From the NCBI GenBank assembly GCA_017607445.1, contig JAEVHH010000001.1:992001-1056000 (forward strand): a stretch of DNA of 64,000 nucleotides. The letters are read 5' to 3'. The position numbers and the translations under genes were made by a program. Below the pieces are notes generated by a model. That model saw only the letters and a list, made by a program, of their open reading frames with translations, ran no database searches and was not told the origin of the DNA. The stretch comes from Histoplasma ohiense (Eukaryota; Ascomycota; Eurotiomycetes; Onygenales; Ajellomycetaceae). Below are positions 24,851 to 36,747 of this stretch, piece by piece; position 1 is the first letter of the stretch, and each line of letters starts with the position of its first letter.

Positions 24851-25673
24851 GACATAACTGGCTTTGTACTATCTTTTATCTTACTTCATCTACTCCTGGT
24901 GATTCTTGTACTGTGCATCCACAGTGCATGATATATTCCCATGGGCCCTCCCAACCACAACATTTTTATTTTTATCATTTTTATTCATCTCTCTTAAGAT
25001 TTCACTACCAATAGTTGATCATGATTACATCACGTCAATCATCTGGTTTCTTTGGTTTTTTCTGGCAACTTACAGGCTCCGTAAATTGACGGCAGATTGA
25101 AAGTATTTCTCATATCTGGTGTGTGGATTCACAGGATGGGGTTTCGTCATAGGCCTGCATATGCATTTCGGATCATGAGATGCAACGGACTTGATCAAAC
25201 AAGCCTGTCATCTGTGATATATTAACCCACCCATTGAAAATAAACAGGATTTTTCTGATGTCGCTGTATACAATACCCCGTTTTCCAGTACATTTCTGAA
25301 GATCAACCAGCTGAATTCTGGCTTGCTCGACCTGCAATGCCTGCAGATGCCTCATGTGGCCCCTTAACCTGCATGCACTGCGCTGAGATCCATATCACGG
25401 GTTATCTCCGCCGTCCTCCCACCTGCCTCAAAAAACCACATTGCGTACGATGCAGACATGTGACGCTATATGAATAGATGGCGAGTCCATCTCAAGCCCA
25501 ACATGGACATCGAGTAGTCCGATTCTTCTCACTCATCTTCTCCTCTATGTCTGTTGATATCAAAACGTCCCATCGCCCACCATAGCTCTCAGAACCAGCA
25601 TCAACACTGTGCCCCATATCTCTCTACCCCAACACAGTAGCTAGCCAGGAGCAGAAGCGACGTCACATCCACC
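24851..25673. other. intergenic upstream of the hydrophobin-like gene
   Basis: No coding signal recognised. It contains the promoter of the next gene. Confidence 0.45.
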
Positions 25674-26449
25674 ATGCGCACAGACAGTGCCAGCAGCATC
25701 ACCGGTGCCATCATAACAGCCGTGGCGACGGCAGCGCTGATAAGCAATGTGAGCGGAGTCTGGACCTGTCCCAGTGAACGTGAGCCCTTCTGTTGTGGTA
25801 AATATTCGAACGTTGATGAGGACCCGATGGCCGTTATTGGGATTGAGTGTATGCATTTTTCCATCCTTGTCCGTCGTCTCTGTGTCTTTCTGTATGGGGA
25901 GTTATATGATCCCCCCCGCCCCTCCTCCTCTCCTTTATTGTTATCGCGTCTGGTGACATGATGCGGTTTATTGGTGGTATAACAACCATGGGCGAATGCT
26001 TCTCCCGTTCCCTTTTTGTTCGCGCTCTACACCGTGAAGCGAAGATTAGGTCCTGGCTGACACAATATCTTCCCGGAAACAATTCAATATATATAGGCGT
26101 CAATGCACCTAGAAATGATAATTGTACCGACGGGGTTCCTGTTCAATGCTGCAAGCCGATGGTAGGCGTAGTTTTCTCACCCTTTTTATCTATAATATCA
26201 ATAATAGAAATACGCTTGCGTTCTTACCCAGATATGTACATATATTTATTTTTAACTTTCCCACCCCTTCCTCTTCATATTTGCCGTCCGTGTCACATTA
26301 CATTTCTAACAGCCAGATGCGTCATTATTTTTCCCACCCCGAACTAGAAGCCGGAATCACCGAAGGATCCCAAGTCTCACCCGAATCCGAGGGCGCATTA
26401 TTACTGCGATAGCAAGGCTGTCGGATACGGTTCGCGTTTCTGGGAGTAA
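25674..26449 (+). CDS. hydrophobin-like secreted eight-cysteine protein
   Basis: Three exons, 25674-25848, 26097-26161 and 26348-26449, give 113 residues in phase. The start ATG lies in a good context (CCACC before it). The N terminus is a signal-peptide-like hydrophobic segment ending near residue 28. The mature part has exactly eight cysteines in hydrophobin order, C-X6-CC-X17-C-X8-C-X7-CC-X22-C (PFCCGKYS, GIECVNAPRNDNC, VQCCKPM, YYCDSK). Hydrophobins coat spores and hyphae and make surfaces water-repellent. The spacing fits neither class exactly, being closer to class I in its first half. Both introns (248 and 186 bp) are long for this window, with donors GTATGC and GTAGGC and branch-like GCTGAC and TCTAAC. 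The exon joins are inferred from cysteine order and phase. Confidence 0.7.
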
Positions 26450-27520
26450 TTCGGAATTGAAGGGCCGAGGAGATGGACTCAGAAGCAAAGGGAGCAAGGA
26501 AGGGTTGTGATATGTATTGTCTACAATGAAGGAAGCAAATGGATGATATGAGTTTGCAACTAGCATATTGTGTGCGATATGTGATATTTTATTGGAAAAG
26601 GGTAATATTGATGGCGAGATGGACCTGGCGGAAATCAAGCGGAAGAAAAACCTCTGTCGTTGTGTAGATTATCGGATAACTATCTATTATATTTAATGCA
26701 AATTGGGGGAGCGGCTGAGTTAACGAACTGCCACTGCTGCTGATTTTATTTACATCAGAAATAAAACTGAAATGAAATGACTTATCTCGAGATAAGTGTT
26801 GAGAAATGGTTATAAGATGTGAGCACAGGGAGAAGAATAATAGCAAGTATCATGCGTCTAATCTTCAGTGTGCATATCTGTAAATCCATTACGCGGAGAA
26901 ATGCACGATACGGTTTTACCGGAGGATAGCCAGGGCGCTTGGATACTCTCCATTCCGCACACCGTATGAAAAAAGCAATATGGAAAAGATGAGGAATATT
27001 CGATGAGTATGCAGTTGGGAGACACCGAACAGCAAGAAACCTACCACAAAATTGGGTTCTTTTTCGTTAGTTCCCAATTTTTTTAATTTAAAAATTTTAT
27101 TCTAATTTTTTTTTTTTTTTATATTTTTTTTTTATATTTTATACGTTTTATTCTTTCTTTCGGTCTAGGAATTCTCAGAACTTTTCTCCCTGTAATAGCC
27201 CTTTGCTTGTGAACTGCAAGGAAGTCGGTGAAGTGGGGTGGGGGGGGAGACCAAGACATATCATCGTCATTAGTTTTGTGACCGATGTAGAAAGCAGTGT
27301 GAAACGGGGGAGCAGTTCATGAAAAACGAAGAAGCCATCATCGTAGTTCATAGTTCATAACGGTCGGCGCGGGCAGTTAAAGCATCTCCAGAACACATAT
27401 TCTGTACAGATCTGTAAAAAAGGAGTATGTTCTCCCCTCTCTGGGTCCTCGAACTTCGCCTCTCCACCAATCTCCGCTTGATCTTCATCAGCGGTTCCAT
27501 TTCCCACCGCGAGCCTTATC
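26450..27520. other. intergenic
   Basis: The 3' flanks of the hydrophobin-like gene and the amidohydrolase gene meet here. T-rich runs lie at about 27070-27140. No gene is seen. Confidence 0.5.
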
Positions 27521-28504
27521 TCACAGCGCAGTTACATCCCACAATTCTTCCGCATTACGGCGAAAGAGTCTCTCCGCCATGTCCGGGTCCGCCTCCGCAC
27601 ACCACCCCAGACAGGCCTCAGTAAACGGGGCGATATCGACGCCCTCAAAGCGGGTATGCGGCCAATCCGTCGCAAAGACTAACCGCTCCCGACCAGCGCG
27701 CATCAGCTCGCGCACCATCGCGCCCACGTCATGGAATTGCGGGTCAGCGCTCAGCCGGTACGGCCCGGATATCTTGACGTACGTGCTGCCCTTCTCCAGC
27801 AGGGAGATGAGGGCGGGGAAGCCAACCAGGTCGTACGGGTTCAATGGCGACGACGACGGCGACGACGGCGACGAGGAGCGCGGGGGTAGTTTCGGGTTTG
27901 CAATGTGGTCCAGACACACCTTGACGCCCAGGGAGGGCACGATGGTCGCGAGGTCTGGCATGGTCTCCATGCGTGTGTAGAGCTCCAGCACCCAGCCGTA
28001 GTCGCGGATGAGATCCGCATACTCGTGGAGCATGCGCGCCAGTTCCCCTGCGTCCAGCTCTTGCGGAACGGAGACGAGATTCAACCTCACCCCTCTGACG
28101 CCGAGCTGGTGCCAGGTTGACAGAACGCTGTCACTGCCGCGGTGGCCGGGCTCTTCATCGATGGTGGCGGCGTCGAAGCATACGACGCCGCGAGCACGCC
28201 TGGGTCCCAATTGCCGGAGGCTGTCGAGTAGACAGGAATTGTCGTAGCCGTAGATGGAAGGCTGGATGAGGACGACGTTGTGGATGCCTGTGGTCCTCGT
28301 GAAGGCAAGGGCATCGGAGAGGGTGTGCGGCTTGCTGGGCTGGTAGTCGGCGGTGGTGGAGAGGGGGTAGCGCGAGGGTTCTTCTACGACATGTATGTGG
28401 CTGTCCCAGGAGTTTGCGGGGAGTCTTTGGGGCAGAGGAGCCTCCGAGCCTCCTTTCGTTGATCTGTGTTTGAGATTGTTACTCTGGCGAAGATTGCTGC
28501 CCAT
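27521..28504 (-). CDS. amidohydrolase, 2-pyrone-4,6-dicarboxylate hydrolase-like
   Basis: An intronless minus-strand gene of 327 residues starting MGSNLRQ at 28504. It is a TIM-barrel metal-dependent hydrolase of the amidohydrolase-2 family (COG3618 type): the N-terminal strand carries the metal ligand pair in WDSHIHVVEEPSRYP, followed by GVVCFDAATID, VRGVRLNLV, VCLDHIAN and the last-strand motif ATDWPHTRFEG. Relatives open lactone rings of aromatic breakdown products or act on similar small acids, in the cytosol. The real substrate is unknown. A Ser/Pro-rich insert (SSSPSSPSSSP), encoded by a GACGGC-type microsatellite near 27850, sits in a loop. Confidence 0.88.
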   Translation of the reverse strand: MGSNLRQSNNLKHRSTKGGSEAPLPQRLPANSWDSHIHVVEEPSRYPLSTTADYQPSKPHTLSDALAFTRTTGIHNVVLIQPSIYGYDNSCLLDSLRQLGPRRARGVVCFDAATIDEEPGHRGSDSVLSTWHQLGVRGVRLNLVSVPQELDAGELARMLHEYADLIRDYGWVLELYTRMETMPDLATIVPSLGVKVCLDHIANPKLPPRSSSPSSPSSSPLNPYDLVGFPALISLLEKGSTYVKISGPYRLSADPQFHDVGAMVRELMRAGRERLVFATDWPHTRFEGVDIAPFTEACLGWCAEADPDMAERLFRRNAEELWDVTAL

Positions 28505-29243
28505 GATTCTCGGGGCTCTGGGTTGAATTCGAAGTGGGGGGAGGAGAGGAGCGGCATGCCAGTGCGACGGAGATGGGCCGGTGTTTTAAAATGTCCCATG
28601 TGAACCGGTTTAACTACTTCATGCTATTAGTAACAAAATCTAGTGGTCATGGCGTAGGTTGTTGTTATACAACGAGTATCCCAGCAGCAGTGGGCCCCAT
28701 GGAGGAGGTCCCTCCAGGGATTGCCGAAAGAAAAGAACAGCAGTCAAATGAGCAGTTCTGGTTATCAGTTGAAAGGTGATATAGTTCCATGAACATCTCA
28801 ACGGCATGGAGTTCTCTTTATGGATATATATATATATATATATATAATTGCAAATGTATACGAACGATTCTTTGAGCCCGTGGCAAACGCTTCACATTAT
28901 CTAGAGCAATCAAGCGAAATTGGAGTGAACAAATAAATGACACAGTCCAATAGTTGCTTTATTGAAGGACTAATAAATATTCATACTGAGGTGAATCAAT
29001 TGCGTAGCGAATTTCCATCATATAACATTTACTTTACGTGCCACCAACGAATGAACAGAACACAACTTTAACCTCCAACTCCTGACAACGCAAACTTTTC
29101 AAAACAAAAAAACATCTGGAGAGGAGAAAAAAAAAAAACCCCCAACAGAAACAGAAAAAAAAAGAAAGAATAACCCAAAAAAAAAAAAATAAAAATAAAA
29201 ATAAAAATAAAAAAAAATAACTAAGAAAAAGTGAAAATATAAA
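28505..29243. other. intergenic with TA dinucleotide repeat
   Basis: Promoter of the amidohydrolase and 3' flank of the Zn2Cys6 gene. It includes a TA repeat at about 28821-28846 and A-rich runs at 29130-29220. Confidence 0.5.
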
Positions 29244-32200
29244 TCACATCGCCTCTCCCTCTCCCCATCCCGTCTCGAACTTCCCACCCATAGTAGCCGA
29301 CAACGGCTCCACATACGAAAAGGCCTCGAACAGCTCCGGCGCAATCTCGTACATCCCTTCCTGCTTCAGCGAATCGGGTATCGCCAACGACGGATCCGGG
29401 TCCGTCAACATGGCGTTGCCGTCATCCTCACGCTGTTTCGCCAGCGGGGGAGGCGTGAAGCTGAACGCGCCATGTGGTGGGACAGCGTAAAGAAGCGGGG
29501 ACTGAGTTCTCTGTATTGTGGATGGGGATGAGGACGACGCGGTGAGCTGGTCGCTGTGGGGTCTGGAGACGTCTGGTGCTCTGCGGGCAAGCGAGATATG
29601 TTGGGTGTCACGGTTCGAAGAGTCGCGGATATCGATGCCGAGTTTTGCGAGTTCTTGTTCAATGAGGTTGAGGGCGGTTTTTATCACTTAGTGGTGGGGG
29701 TGGTGGAGGGGGCGGTTTGTTTAGTATGATTTCAGAGACCCGAGTTCCAGAATTTTAGGTTTCTCCCGCATCGTACGGGGATGTACTCACCAGGATTAGT
29801 CATTGTAACGCGATTTAAGGCAGCCACACAGAATCTCAATTTATCCAGTGTCTGCGGGGAGGCGTATCTCAACGCCTGGATTTCGAGCAGGAATATTGAC
29901 GCGGCGGTGTAGATGCTGTAGGCCATGGATAAGAGGACATGTCCGTCTCCGAACGTGCGTCGGTAGAGGTCGTAGAGGGCGAGTATGGATGTAGCGGACG
30001 ATACGCATTGGACCAGCGGTTTCCCATTGTGAGTTTCTTCGGCAGCGCCCCTAAATGGCCTGGAACACAGGGCTGGCCTGTGGAGGAGAATATTCGTCGT
30101 GTGATAGACGCAGCTAGAACAAAGTATGAGTTACGGGGATTCTCGGGTGCCTTTTTTTTTTTTTTTTTTGAATGGATTGAATGGATTGAAAACACGATAA
30201 GAAAACACATACTTCAGGGTAACAATATGGCTTGGCGGAGAGTAGGGCGGGAGGTTGTCAATGATGAGTTTTAGAAAAACGGGAAGCTCATCCCACCACC
30301 TTTCGAGACTGCTACTTTGTTGAATGAGGCAGGTCTGGAATTCAGCTTCTGTGCTTTTTCGAACCGGGTCGTATATATGGATTATAATCTGGTTGAGGAT
30401 TTCCGTTAAGGAGCACATCTTCATAAAGCATGAGGTTGCATGGGACTGCGTTGGTGGGTAGTGTGTGCCCTCAGGGAAAACGACACCGTGAGGCGTCCAA
30501 ATCTCAATTTCAGCCGTGTCATCCACTGTCAATATTTGTATCATCAGTTGCTTGAAAAAAAAAAATAAAAAAAATAAAAATAAAAATAAAAAGTAAAAAA
30601 AAAAACAAAAAAAGAGAGAGAGAAAATCCTCATATGAAAACCAGGAGGGGTTACTGACACAATATCCGCGGGGGGCTGACAGGAGTATCTTGAATGATAG
30701 GAGACCTGCCAAAGTAAAGAGAAACCAATTTGTCCCAAAAGTAACAGGTCCAGAACAGGCGATTGCGAATCTCGATATCCTCATCGGAGAACCGTACGCT
30801 CGAATATTTTCTGCTATCAATCGTGATGCCTAGGTCCTCAACCAACCTGAATGCCATGCCGCTGTATAGCCAAGCCTGGGTCCTGTTTCCGCGGCCGCAT
30901 TCTTCCGCGCTTAAAAGGAGAAGTGACTGCACAATGGGTATTTGGCCGTTACCGTCCTTCAGAGAGTTGAATAAACCGAAACAGACCTTATCGAGAAACT
31001 TGTTTCCACAGTCGAGTTCTTTGATCTGGTTGGCTATTTTCGGCTCGTTCTTGCACCATCTCATTGAATGAGATACGATAGCATTCAACAAAATCTCAGA
31101 GAAATACGGGCCGTTCAATTTCATGTCGCCTGTGGAACAACCAATGAGCAAAAAAGGTATCCTTAATACGTGGATGGGCCGGAAACAAAAGGAAAAAAAA
31201 AAAAAAAAACAGGTGGAATATTTCCAAGGGAATCGACTTACGAGTAAATGCAGGCCGATAAACGAAGTTGAAAAGCGGATGTACCCAGCACCAATGCGAA
31301 TCGAGTAGGTGTTGGAACGGGTCCTGTGTCAGCTCAGTATATCTTCTAATTCCCATATCGAAAGAAAAAGAAAAAGAAAACGAAAAGAGAAACCCTCAGG
31401 GAAAAGAAAAGAAAACCGAAATAGTAACACAATGGAATCGGCATCCTCTTACAGGGATGGTAGTCAACTGTTCAAATGCCCTCTCCCTCCACGCGTTGTT
31501 AATGAGCCGTTCTTTTCGGCCATCGAGCTCTGAAGAAACCGGAGACATCGCGTCCGTGTTCTCTCGCGCCAGACTGCTAGGCAGCTGGAACAAGCTGGTC
31601 GGGCCGTAGAGAGAGATGCGTCCATCATCTCCAACCTTCAATCCGTCAATGCCTCTAACCAAGTCTCGCGGGATATGCTGGTTGTCGTCGGCATCGCGCG
31701 CATCGCGGGGCCTGGTGCTTCCTGACGCTCTCCGCTGGGACTCCTCGATATTATTTTTCTGCTGGTGATGGTGGTGGTGGTGGTGGTGGTGTTGTTGTTG
31801 TTGTTGTTGTTGTTGCTCTGAGTTCTGTGGGCCTGTTGCGTCATCCGCATTCCCATGGCCGCCTCTTAGTTGTGCGATGGTTGCTTCGAGCTCAGCCACG
31901 CGAGCTTCAAGGGTCTTTGTATAGGACAAGGTGGGTGTTCTGCAGAAGAAGTCAAGTCAAGAAAGGAAAACACACCAACATAATTAGCAGAGGTTCTGAT
32001 ATTATTGGGGACAAAAGAAAAAATTACGCCAAAATTTGCTTTTTTCTTGGTTTCTTTGAATTTTTTTTTCTTTTTTTTTTTTTTTTCTTTTGATTATTCC
32101 ACGAGGTGATAAGAATAGGGCCATAATAAGCCAAATGATTGGCTTATCGGGGGGCCGTTGTTACTGTGATTATTATTATGACGACGATTATTGGCGACTC

Positions 32201-32507
32201 ACAGGCTATATACGCAGGTTTCTCCACGTGCGGTACATCGCGAGCATGAGGGGTTGGCTCCGTTGCATTTGACCTAAAGACGGATAGGTATCGCCCCACG
32301 TTTAGGGCAGACAAGCTGTGTCAACATCGAAAACAAGCAATCAACAACGACGATCCCGGCGTCGAGTGGCACCGTAAACAGGGAAAAGGCGGGGCCTAGA
32401 CGGGGGACAAAGCATGACTACAGCCACCATACCTTGCGTTTTCGACATGCTTCACAGGAGAAAGCACTCTTCCTGGTCACACCAGGCTTGCCAGTGTTTT
32501 CAGGCAT
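29244..32507 (-). CDS. Zn2Cys6 transcription factor with fungal_trans domain and Gln/His tract
   Basis: Eight exons on the minus strand: 32507-32433, 32273-32203, 31939-31453, 31323-31242, 31129-30659, 30525-30213, 30113-29791 and 29686-29244; 754 residues in phase. The zinc cluster is split over exons 1 and 2: C18-X2-C21-X6-C28-X6-C35-X2-C38-X6-C45 (CEACRKRK, then VKCNGANPSCSRCTARGETC). A short coiled coil follows (LSYTKTLEARVAELEATIAQL), then about 8 Gln plus 9 His, then the middle homology domain (LLDSHWCWVHPLFNFVYRPAFTR, NGPYFSEILLNAIVSHSMRWC, IEIWTPHG). It is a nuclear DNA-binding regulator with unknown target genes. Several introns carry long A/T runs, and intron 2, of 263 bp, is the longest. 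Confidence 0.9.
31755..31813 (-). repeat. CAA/CAC trinucleotide repeat coding poly-Gln then poly-His
   Basis: In-frame trinucleotide repeats in exon 3 of the Zn2Cys6 gene encode eight Gln and nine His next to each other, just after the coiled coil. Such tracts vary in length between strains. Confidence 0.85.
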
Positions 32508-34983
32508 CGGTTGGCGAATAATGGAGAAGACGAGCGGGCATAGGAGAAAGGGAGGGAGTGATGTTTTGCGAAAAGCGGCTGTCTCGAAAGCTGCCCTGAA
32601 GGTTTTGCCAGGAGTTGGGGTTGACCAGAACGGGATAGTTGCGGCAGGCAGCGTCAAACCTTGAGGGCAACGAATGCTTTGGACATTGGGGTTCAAAGAC
32701 TCGGCAGGAAAAACTTTCGGCGTGGCTCAGACGGTCAACCATGGCATCCATGGATGGCTCAAGTCACCAGGGTTTATGTGTATCCTGGCTGTATCCTGGT
32801 GATGATGGTTCAACCACGACGGGTCACTGTGAGCATCAACCAGTTGTTGCATTTCTTTCTTTCTCAACCCCCCACCCCTTAACCCCCGAACCCCCCGAAC
32901 CAACCCCTAATCTAATCTATCCCTACCCCTTATCCCCCAAAGAAGTCACTTGGCTCCGGGGTTCAACAAAAATCAGAACCCGTTCAGGTATCCCGGTGCC
33001 TGTGAGGCTATCAGCCACGGATTTTTGGGTGGTTTGCCGTATCAGAATCTGTCTGCACCGGGACAGACTAGGAGTAGCTTCCAAGGTTGTCGCCTTGGGT
33101 TTCACCTGACGCTACTGCATACACAACGACAGCAGCCAAGCTACTATGTCATGTCAACATGACAGCAGTCTCGAGGGGCCCTGGGCGGGTGGCGCACCAG
33201 GCGGGAGTCGGCCACACTCCCATCCATGCTTATTCGTTATTAGTTATGCTGATTGCGATTCATTGTGCATTGAATCCCCCGTGGGGTGAAGGTGAAGAAT
33301 GCGAGTTGGACGCTCATGCGTGGAAAATCGCCCCGTAAGACGGATAAAACGTACTCGAATAATATCTCAGAGATGGGATGGGTAAGTTCTCCCCCCACCT
33401 TACCTTGAAGGATTGATCCACCCCGTTCCGAAGCAAACCCGTGCAGTGCATGGACTTTCTCAGCAGAGGAGGGGCAGAAGGTTGATTCAGATACTTGTCA
33501 GTCAAGGAGCCTACACCCATTCAGATGGGGAAAGGCAATTGTTGCTGATATTAGCATGTATGGAGTTTTCGAGAGATTAGGGATTGAGTCTCATGGGTAG
33601 CTAGCCGATTGTAGTAACTCGATATGGAATGGAGATGTATGGAGATGTATGGAGATGTAGCGGGCGCCTGGAATCAGATATAGCCAGATTTCTTCAGACA
33701 CTAGCACTCTTATCACGGTTTTTGGGCAGAATTCAAAATGGCCGCAGAACATGGACGTACTAGTACAGTAGCTACAATTACAGAGACACTATCTCAATAC
33801 CTCTCTTGACTTTGGCAACGTTTAATAACCGTCGAAATCCTTAACTTAGTTCTTTTTGTCCTGGCACAGTTAACTAACCACGACTGAGCCGATAAACCAT
33901 ACAAATTACATCTGAACAATCAACTTGGAAAGAAACTGATATCCAAGACCCTGCTACGGCCGTAAGACCACTGGCGAAATCGGCAGAAATTGAATCCTTC
34001 CGCCATCCCCCCAACTGCAGAGAAAGTCAGTTGCCGAAAGGGCAATTCAGCTGTGAGAGGATCGCGCGGCAGGGGGTCGTCTGCAACCAGCGTTTGGCCG
34101 TGACTGGTCTCTCCGCAGATTTGAAACAAATTTCGCGGTGCAGTGTCCTGATATGGCTGGATAACTTGCATGCTGCGACCGGGCGGGAAGTCACTAAGGC
34201 CGAAACCCCATCCGCAACCAGCTCACCGATGGCTGGGAATGCTGAGCTTAACGACCGTGGGTCGGCCCGAAGAGTTGAGTCAGTAGCAGTACAGTAGTCG
34301 ATGGCTATCTGCTGTGCAAAATCCCAACAAGGTTTAAAGTCCCAGTTACCCAGTTACCATGCTTTAGGCCTGGCCGCCCGTTTCAAGGCGTCTTATTCCC
34401 TGTAAATCTCCTCGGCGAGTTGGTTCTAGGAGTTTACCATCGCACCCGGACGCTAGAAGATTGGGCGTTGGGGTTTTTCTTTTTCTTTTTCTTTTTCTTT
34501 TTTTTAAACAGCTGCTCAAAAAGTAGTTCTGGAAAATGCCACCATGCAGAGGGAAAGCGACTGGTGTATGCAGTTTTAATCAAGGGTTGTTGTGTTGGAA
34601 GGTTGGAATCAATGTCTAAAGGTTCCGTTCCCAAATGAGCTGTAAAGCCAGGTTCGACTTGTTGAATCCCACGTTCGGCTGGATGCCCAATGGCACCCCT
34701 GGACGATGGATGCTTCAACGCGACTCGAGGATAGTAAGAGGCGCTTGCTTCATCATGGCTGCCGTATTCAGAGTAGCGCCGGCATAGAACATGGTACGAG
34801 GGAGGAAGGATACTTGGTTCTCTTACGGAGTATTATGAGCAACGTCCTTGGCACACCGATCCGGAGGCTATCCAGTGTCTGCGCACACCCTGTGGGGAGG
34901 ATAATGCCGCCAAAGCAAATGTATATGGTGCAGATATATAAAAAAATACATATAAATAAATCAAAAGAGTCCAAGCCACAGGC
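32508..34983. other. 2.5-kb intergenic region
   Basis: The promoter of the Zn2Cys6 gene and the 3' flank of the threonyl-tRNA synthetase gene. It includes a TTTTTC repeat at about 34475-34505. Short frames near 33920-34297 on both strands show no family motif. Confidence 0.4.
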
Positions 34984-36747
34984 TCAATGGAATGTCGTTT
35001 CCAGGCGCAATAACCAATTATACACATCATCCACTTTCATCTTCATCTTCATCGCGTTCGCCACGGCATTAGCTCCACCATGTAAATCCGGAACTCCTGT
35101 GACGTCCCAGCAAGGCGTGTCGTCAAGAAGATGAAGATGGCTGGTCGCCCCAGAATTCACCCCTCCCTTCCCAAGCGTCATCATCATCTGCCCGCCAAGA
35201 TCAACATCGACACTCCCATCCACCAGATTCTTCTCCCCCAGGACGAAAATCAGATTATATTTCATTTTCTTGGCTTCGCGGATCTTTTTCCCGAGAGATC
35301 TGGCAGAGGTATCCAGATCAATACGAAATGTTGTCCGCGCTGGTGATAGTGGTTTTGGAGGCCCTGTAGTTGAGTTGGCATCCCCATTGCTGCTGAGGAC
35401 CCGCCGATAGCCGGACATTTTTGCCGCCGCATCATCCGCTGCTTGTAGGAGTTTCTCATCCTGCGAAACGGTCAGGATGATTCCCTGGCGAGGGGAGAGC
35501 CAGAACGGCCATCGGCCATTATAGTTCTCAATGAGAAGCGCGAAGAATCTTTCGAGGGAGCCGAAGATGGCCCGGTGGATCAAGACCGGCACTGCTCTCC
35601 CCGGGGTTTCCGGATTGTAGTCCTCCTCACCCTCTGGAACAGCGTACTCTAGTTCGAATCTCTGTGGCAGGTTCATATCCAGCTGAATAGTGGAGAGCTG
35701 ATGGAACTTGCCATCCGAATCCTGGATCTGCATGTCAATCTTCGGCCCGTAGAATGCACCATCCCCGTGATTGAGTTCCCATGACCGGCCGCTCTTCTCC
35801 AAAGCATCCCTTAGCTGCCGCTCCGCACTATCCCACAGCTCAACACTGCCAATGAAATCCTTCTCCGGTCGCGTAGAGAGAACAAGACGGTAATTCTCAA
35901 ATCCAAACGTCCTCATCACAGTATCAGTAAACTTCAACGCGGACTCAATCTCACTGCCAATCTGCTGCGGCCTGCAGAAGATATGGCCATCATCCTGATG
36001 GAAGCGGCGGACGCGGGTAAGCCCGCTCAACGAGCCGGAGATCTCATTGCGGTGCAGAGGGCTGAAATCCGCATAGCGGAGCGGCAACTCGCGATAGGAG
36101 TGATTCTGCGATTTAAAGAGCAAACAGTGGCCGGGGCAATTCATGGGTTTAAGGCCGTATGATTCGTCTTCGCCAATCTGCGTTTCCGCCGTTTGTTCGC
36201 CCGTTGCGTTCCGCCCCCGTACCTCATACATGTCATCCTTGTAGTTTTGCCAGTGGCCGGAGACTTTCCACAGAGACTTTTTGTAGATGCTCGGCGTCAG
36301 GACTTCGAGGAAGCCGTATTGCATGTACTGTGCTCGAAGGAAGGAAGTTAGTTTGTTGAGGATATGGGTTCCGTTGGGGAGGAATAGAGGTGATCCCGGG
36401 CTGTATTGGGAGGTGACGAAGAGCTCTTGCTCCGTCCCTACTACTCTGTGGTCTGCTGGGGGAAGGGTATGTGTCTGCGAATAGGTGTCATGATGAGGTG
36501 CATCGCTTTTGTTGTCGTTGTCGTCGTTGTCGTCGTTGTCGTCGTTGTTGCTGTTGTTGTTGTTGTTTCTGAGGAGCTGGCCAGCGTTGGTCTGCGATAG
36601 CTGCGACGCAGCGAAAGAGCAGTTTCTGCTTCCGGCGAGGCTAGCGGGATAATAACGGTATTTCTGTATCCACTGAGGTCGGATACTAGCTGCGGAATTG
36701 ATGGGAACAAAGCGCCATCGCCCTGGAAAGACGTTGGGCGGCCTCAT
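34984..36747 (-). CDS. MST1: threonyl-tRNA synthetase, mitochondrial
   Basis: An intronless gene of 587 residues on the minus strand, starting MRPPNVFPGRWRF at 36747; upstream in-frame codons up to 36786 contain no ATG. The N terminus is rich in Arg/Ser/Ala and fits a mitochondrial targeting sequence. The class II catalytic core is clear: GLKPMNCPGHCLLF with the zinc-binding Cys, motif 2 TRVRRFHQDDGHIFC, YGPKIDMQIQD, and motif 3 HRAIFGSLERFFALLIENY. The anticodon-binding domain follows WPFWLSPRQGIIL. The N-terminal editing domains of the cytosolic enzyme are absent, as in yeast Mst1. It charges mitochondrial tRNA-Thr. An Asn/Asp run encoded by a microsatellite lies around residues 60-80. It is divergent from the next gene. 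Confidence 0.95.
   Translation of the reverse strand: MRPPNVFPGRWRFVPINSAASIRPQWIQKYRYYPASLAGSRNCSFAASQLSQTNAGQLLRNNNNNSNNDDNDDNDDNDNKSDAPHHDTYSQTHTLPPADHRVVGTEQELFVTSQYSPGSPLFLPNGTHILNKLTSFLRAQYMQYGFLEVLTPSIYKKSLWKVSGHWQNYKDDMYEVRGRNATGEQTAETQIGEDESYGLKPMNCPGHCLLFKSQNHSYRELPLRYADFSPLHRNEISGSLSGLTRVRRFHQDDGHIFCRPQQIGSEIESALKFTDTVMRTFGFENYRLVLSTRPEKDFIGSVELWDSAERQLRDALEKSGRSWELNHGDGAFYGPKIDMQIQDSDGKFHQLSTIQLDMNLPQRFELEYAVPEGEEDYNPETPGRAVPVLIHRAIFGSLERFFALLIENYNGRWPFWLSPRQGIILTVSQDEKLLQAADDAAAKMSGYRRVLSSNGDANSTTGPPKPLSPARTTFRIDLDTSARSLGKKIREAKKMKYNLIFVLGEKNLVDGSVDVDLGGQMMMTLGKGGVNSGATSHLHLLDDTPCWDVTGVPDLHGGANAVANAMKMKMKVDDVYNWLLRLETTFH
36509..36566 (-). repeat. GTT/GTC-type microsatellite coding an Asn/Asp run
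   Basis: Plus-strand GTTGTCGTCGTT repeats, read on the minus strand as AAC/GAC codons, encode a low-complexity Asn/Asp stretch between the presumed targeting sequence and the catalytic part of the threonyl-tRNA synthetase. Confidence 0.85.

Noticed and set aside
32203..32273. Apparent frameshift in the zinc cluster of the first Zn2Cys6 gene
   Set aside because: Recounting the C run (four bases) restores the frame and all six cysteines.
33920..34297. Overlapping frames of 83 and 88 codons on opposite strands
   Set aside because: Neither has a recognisable domain and neither connects to other exons; probably chance.
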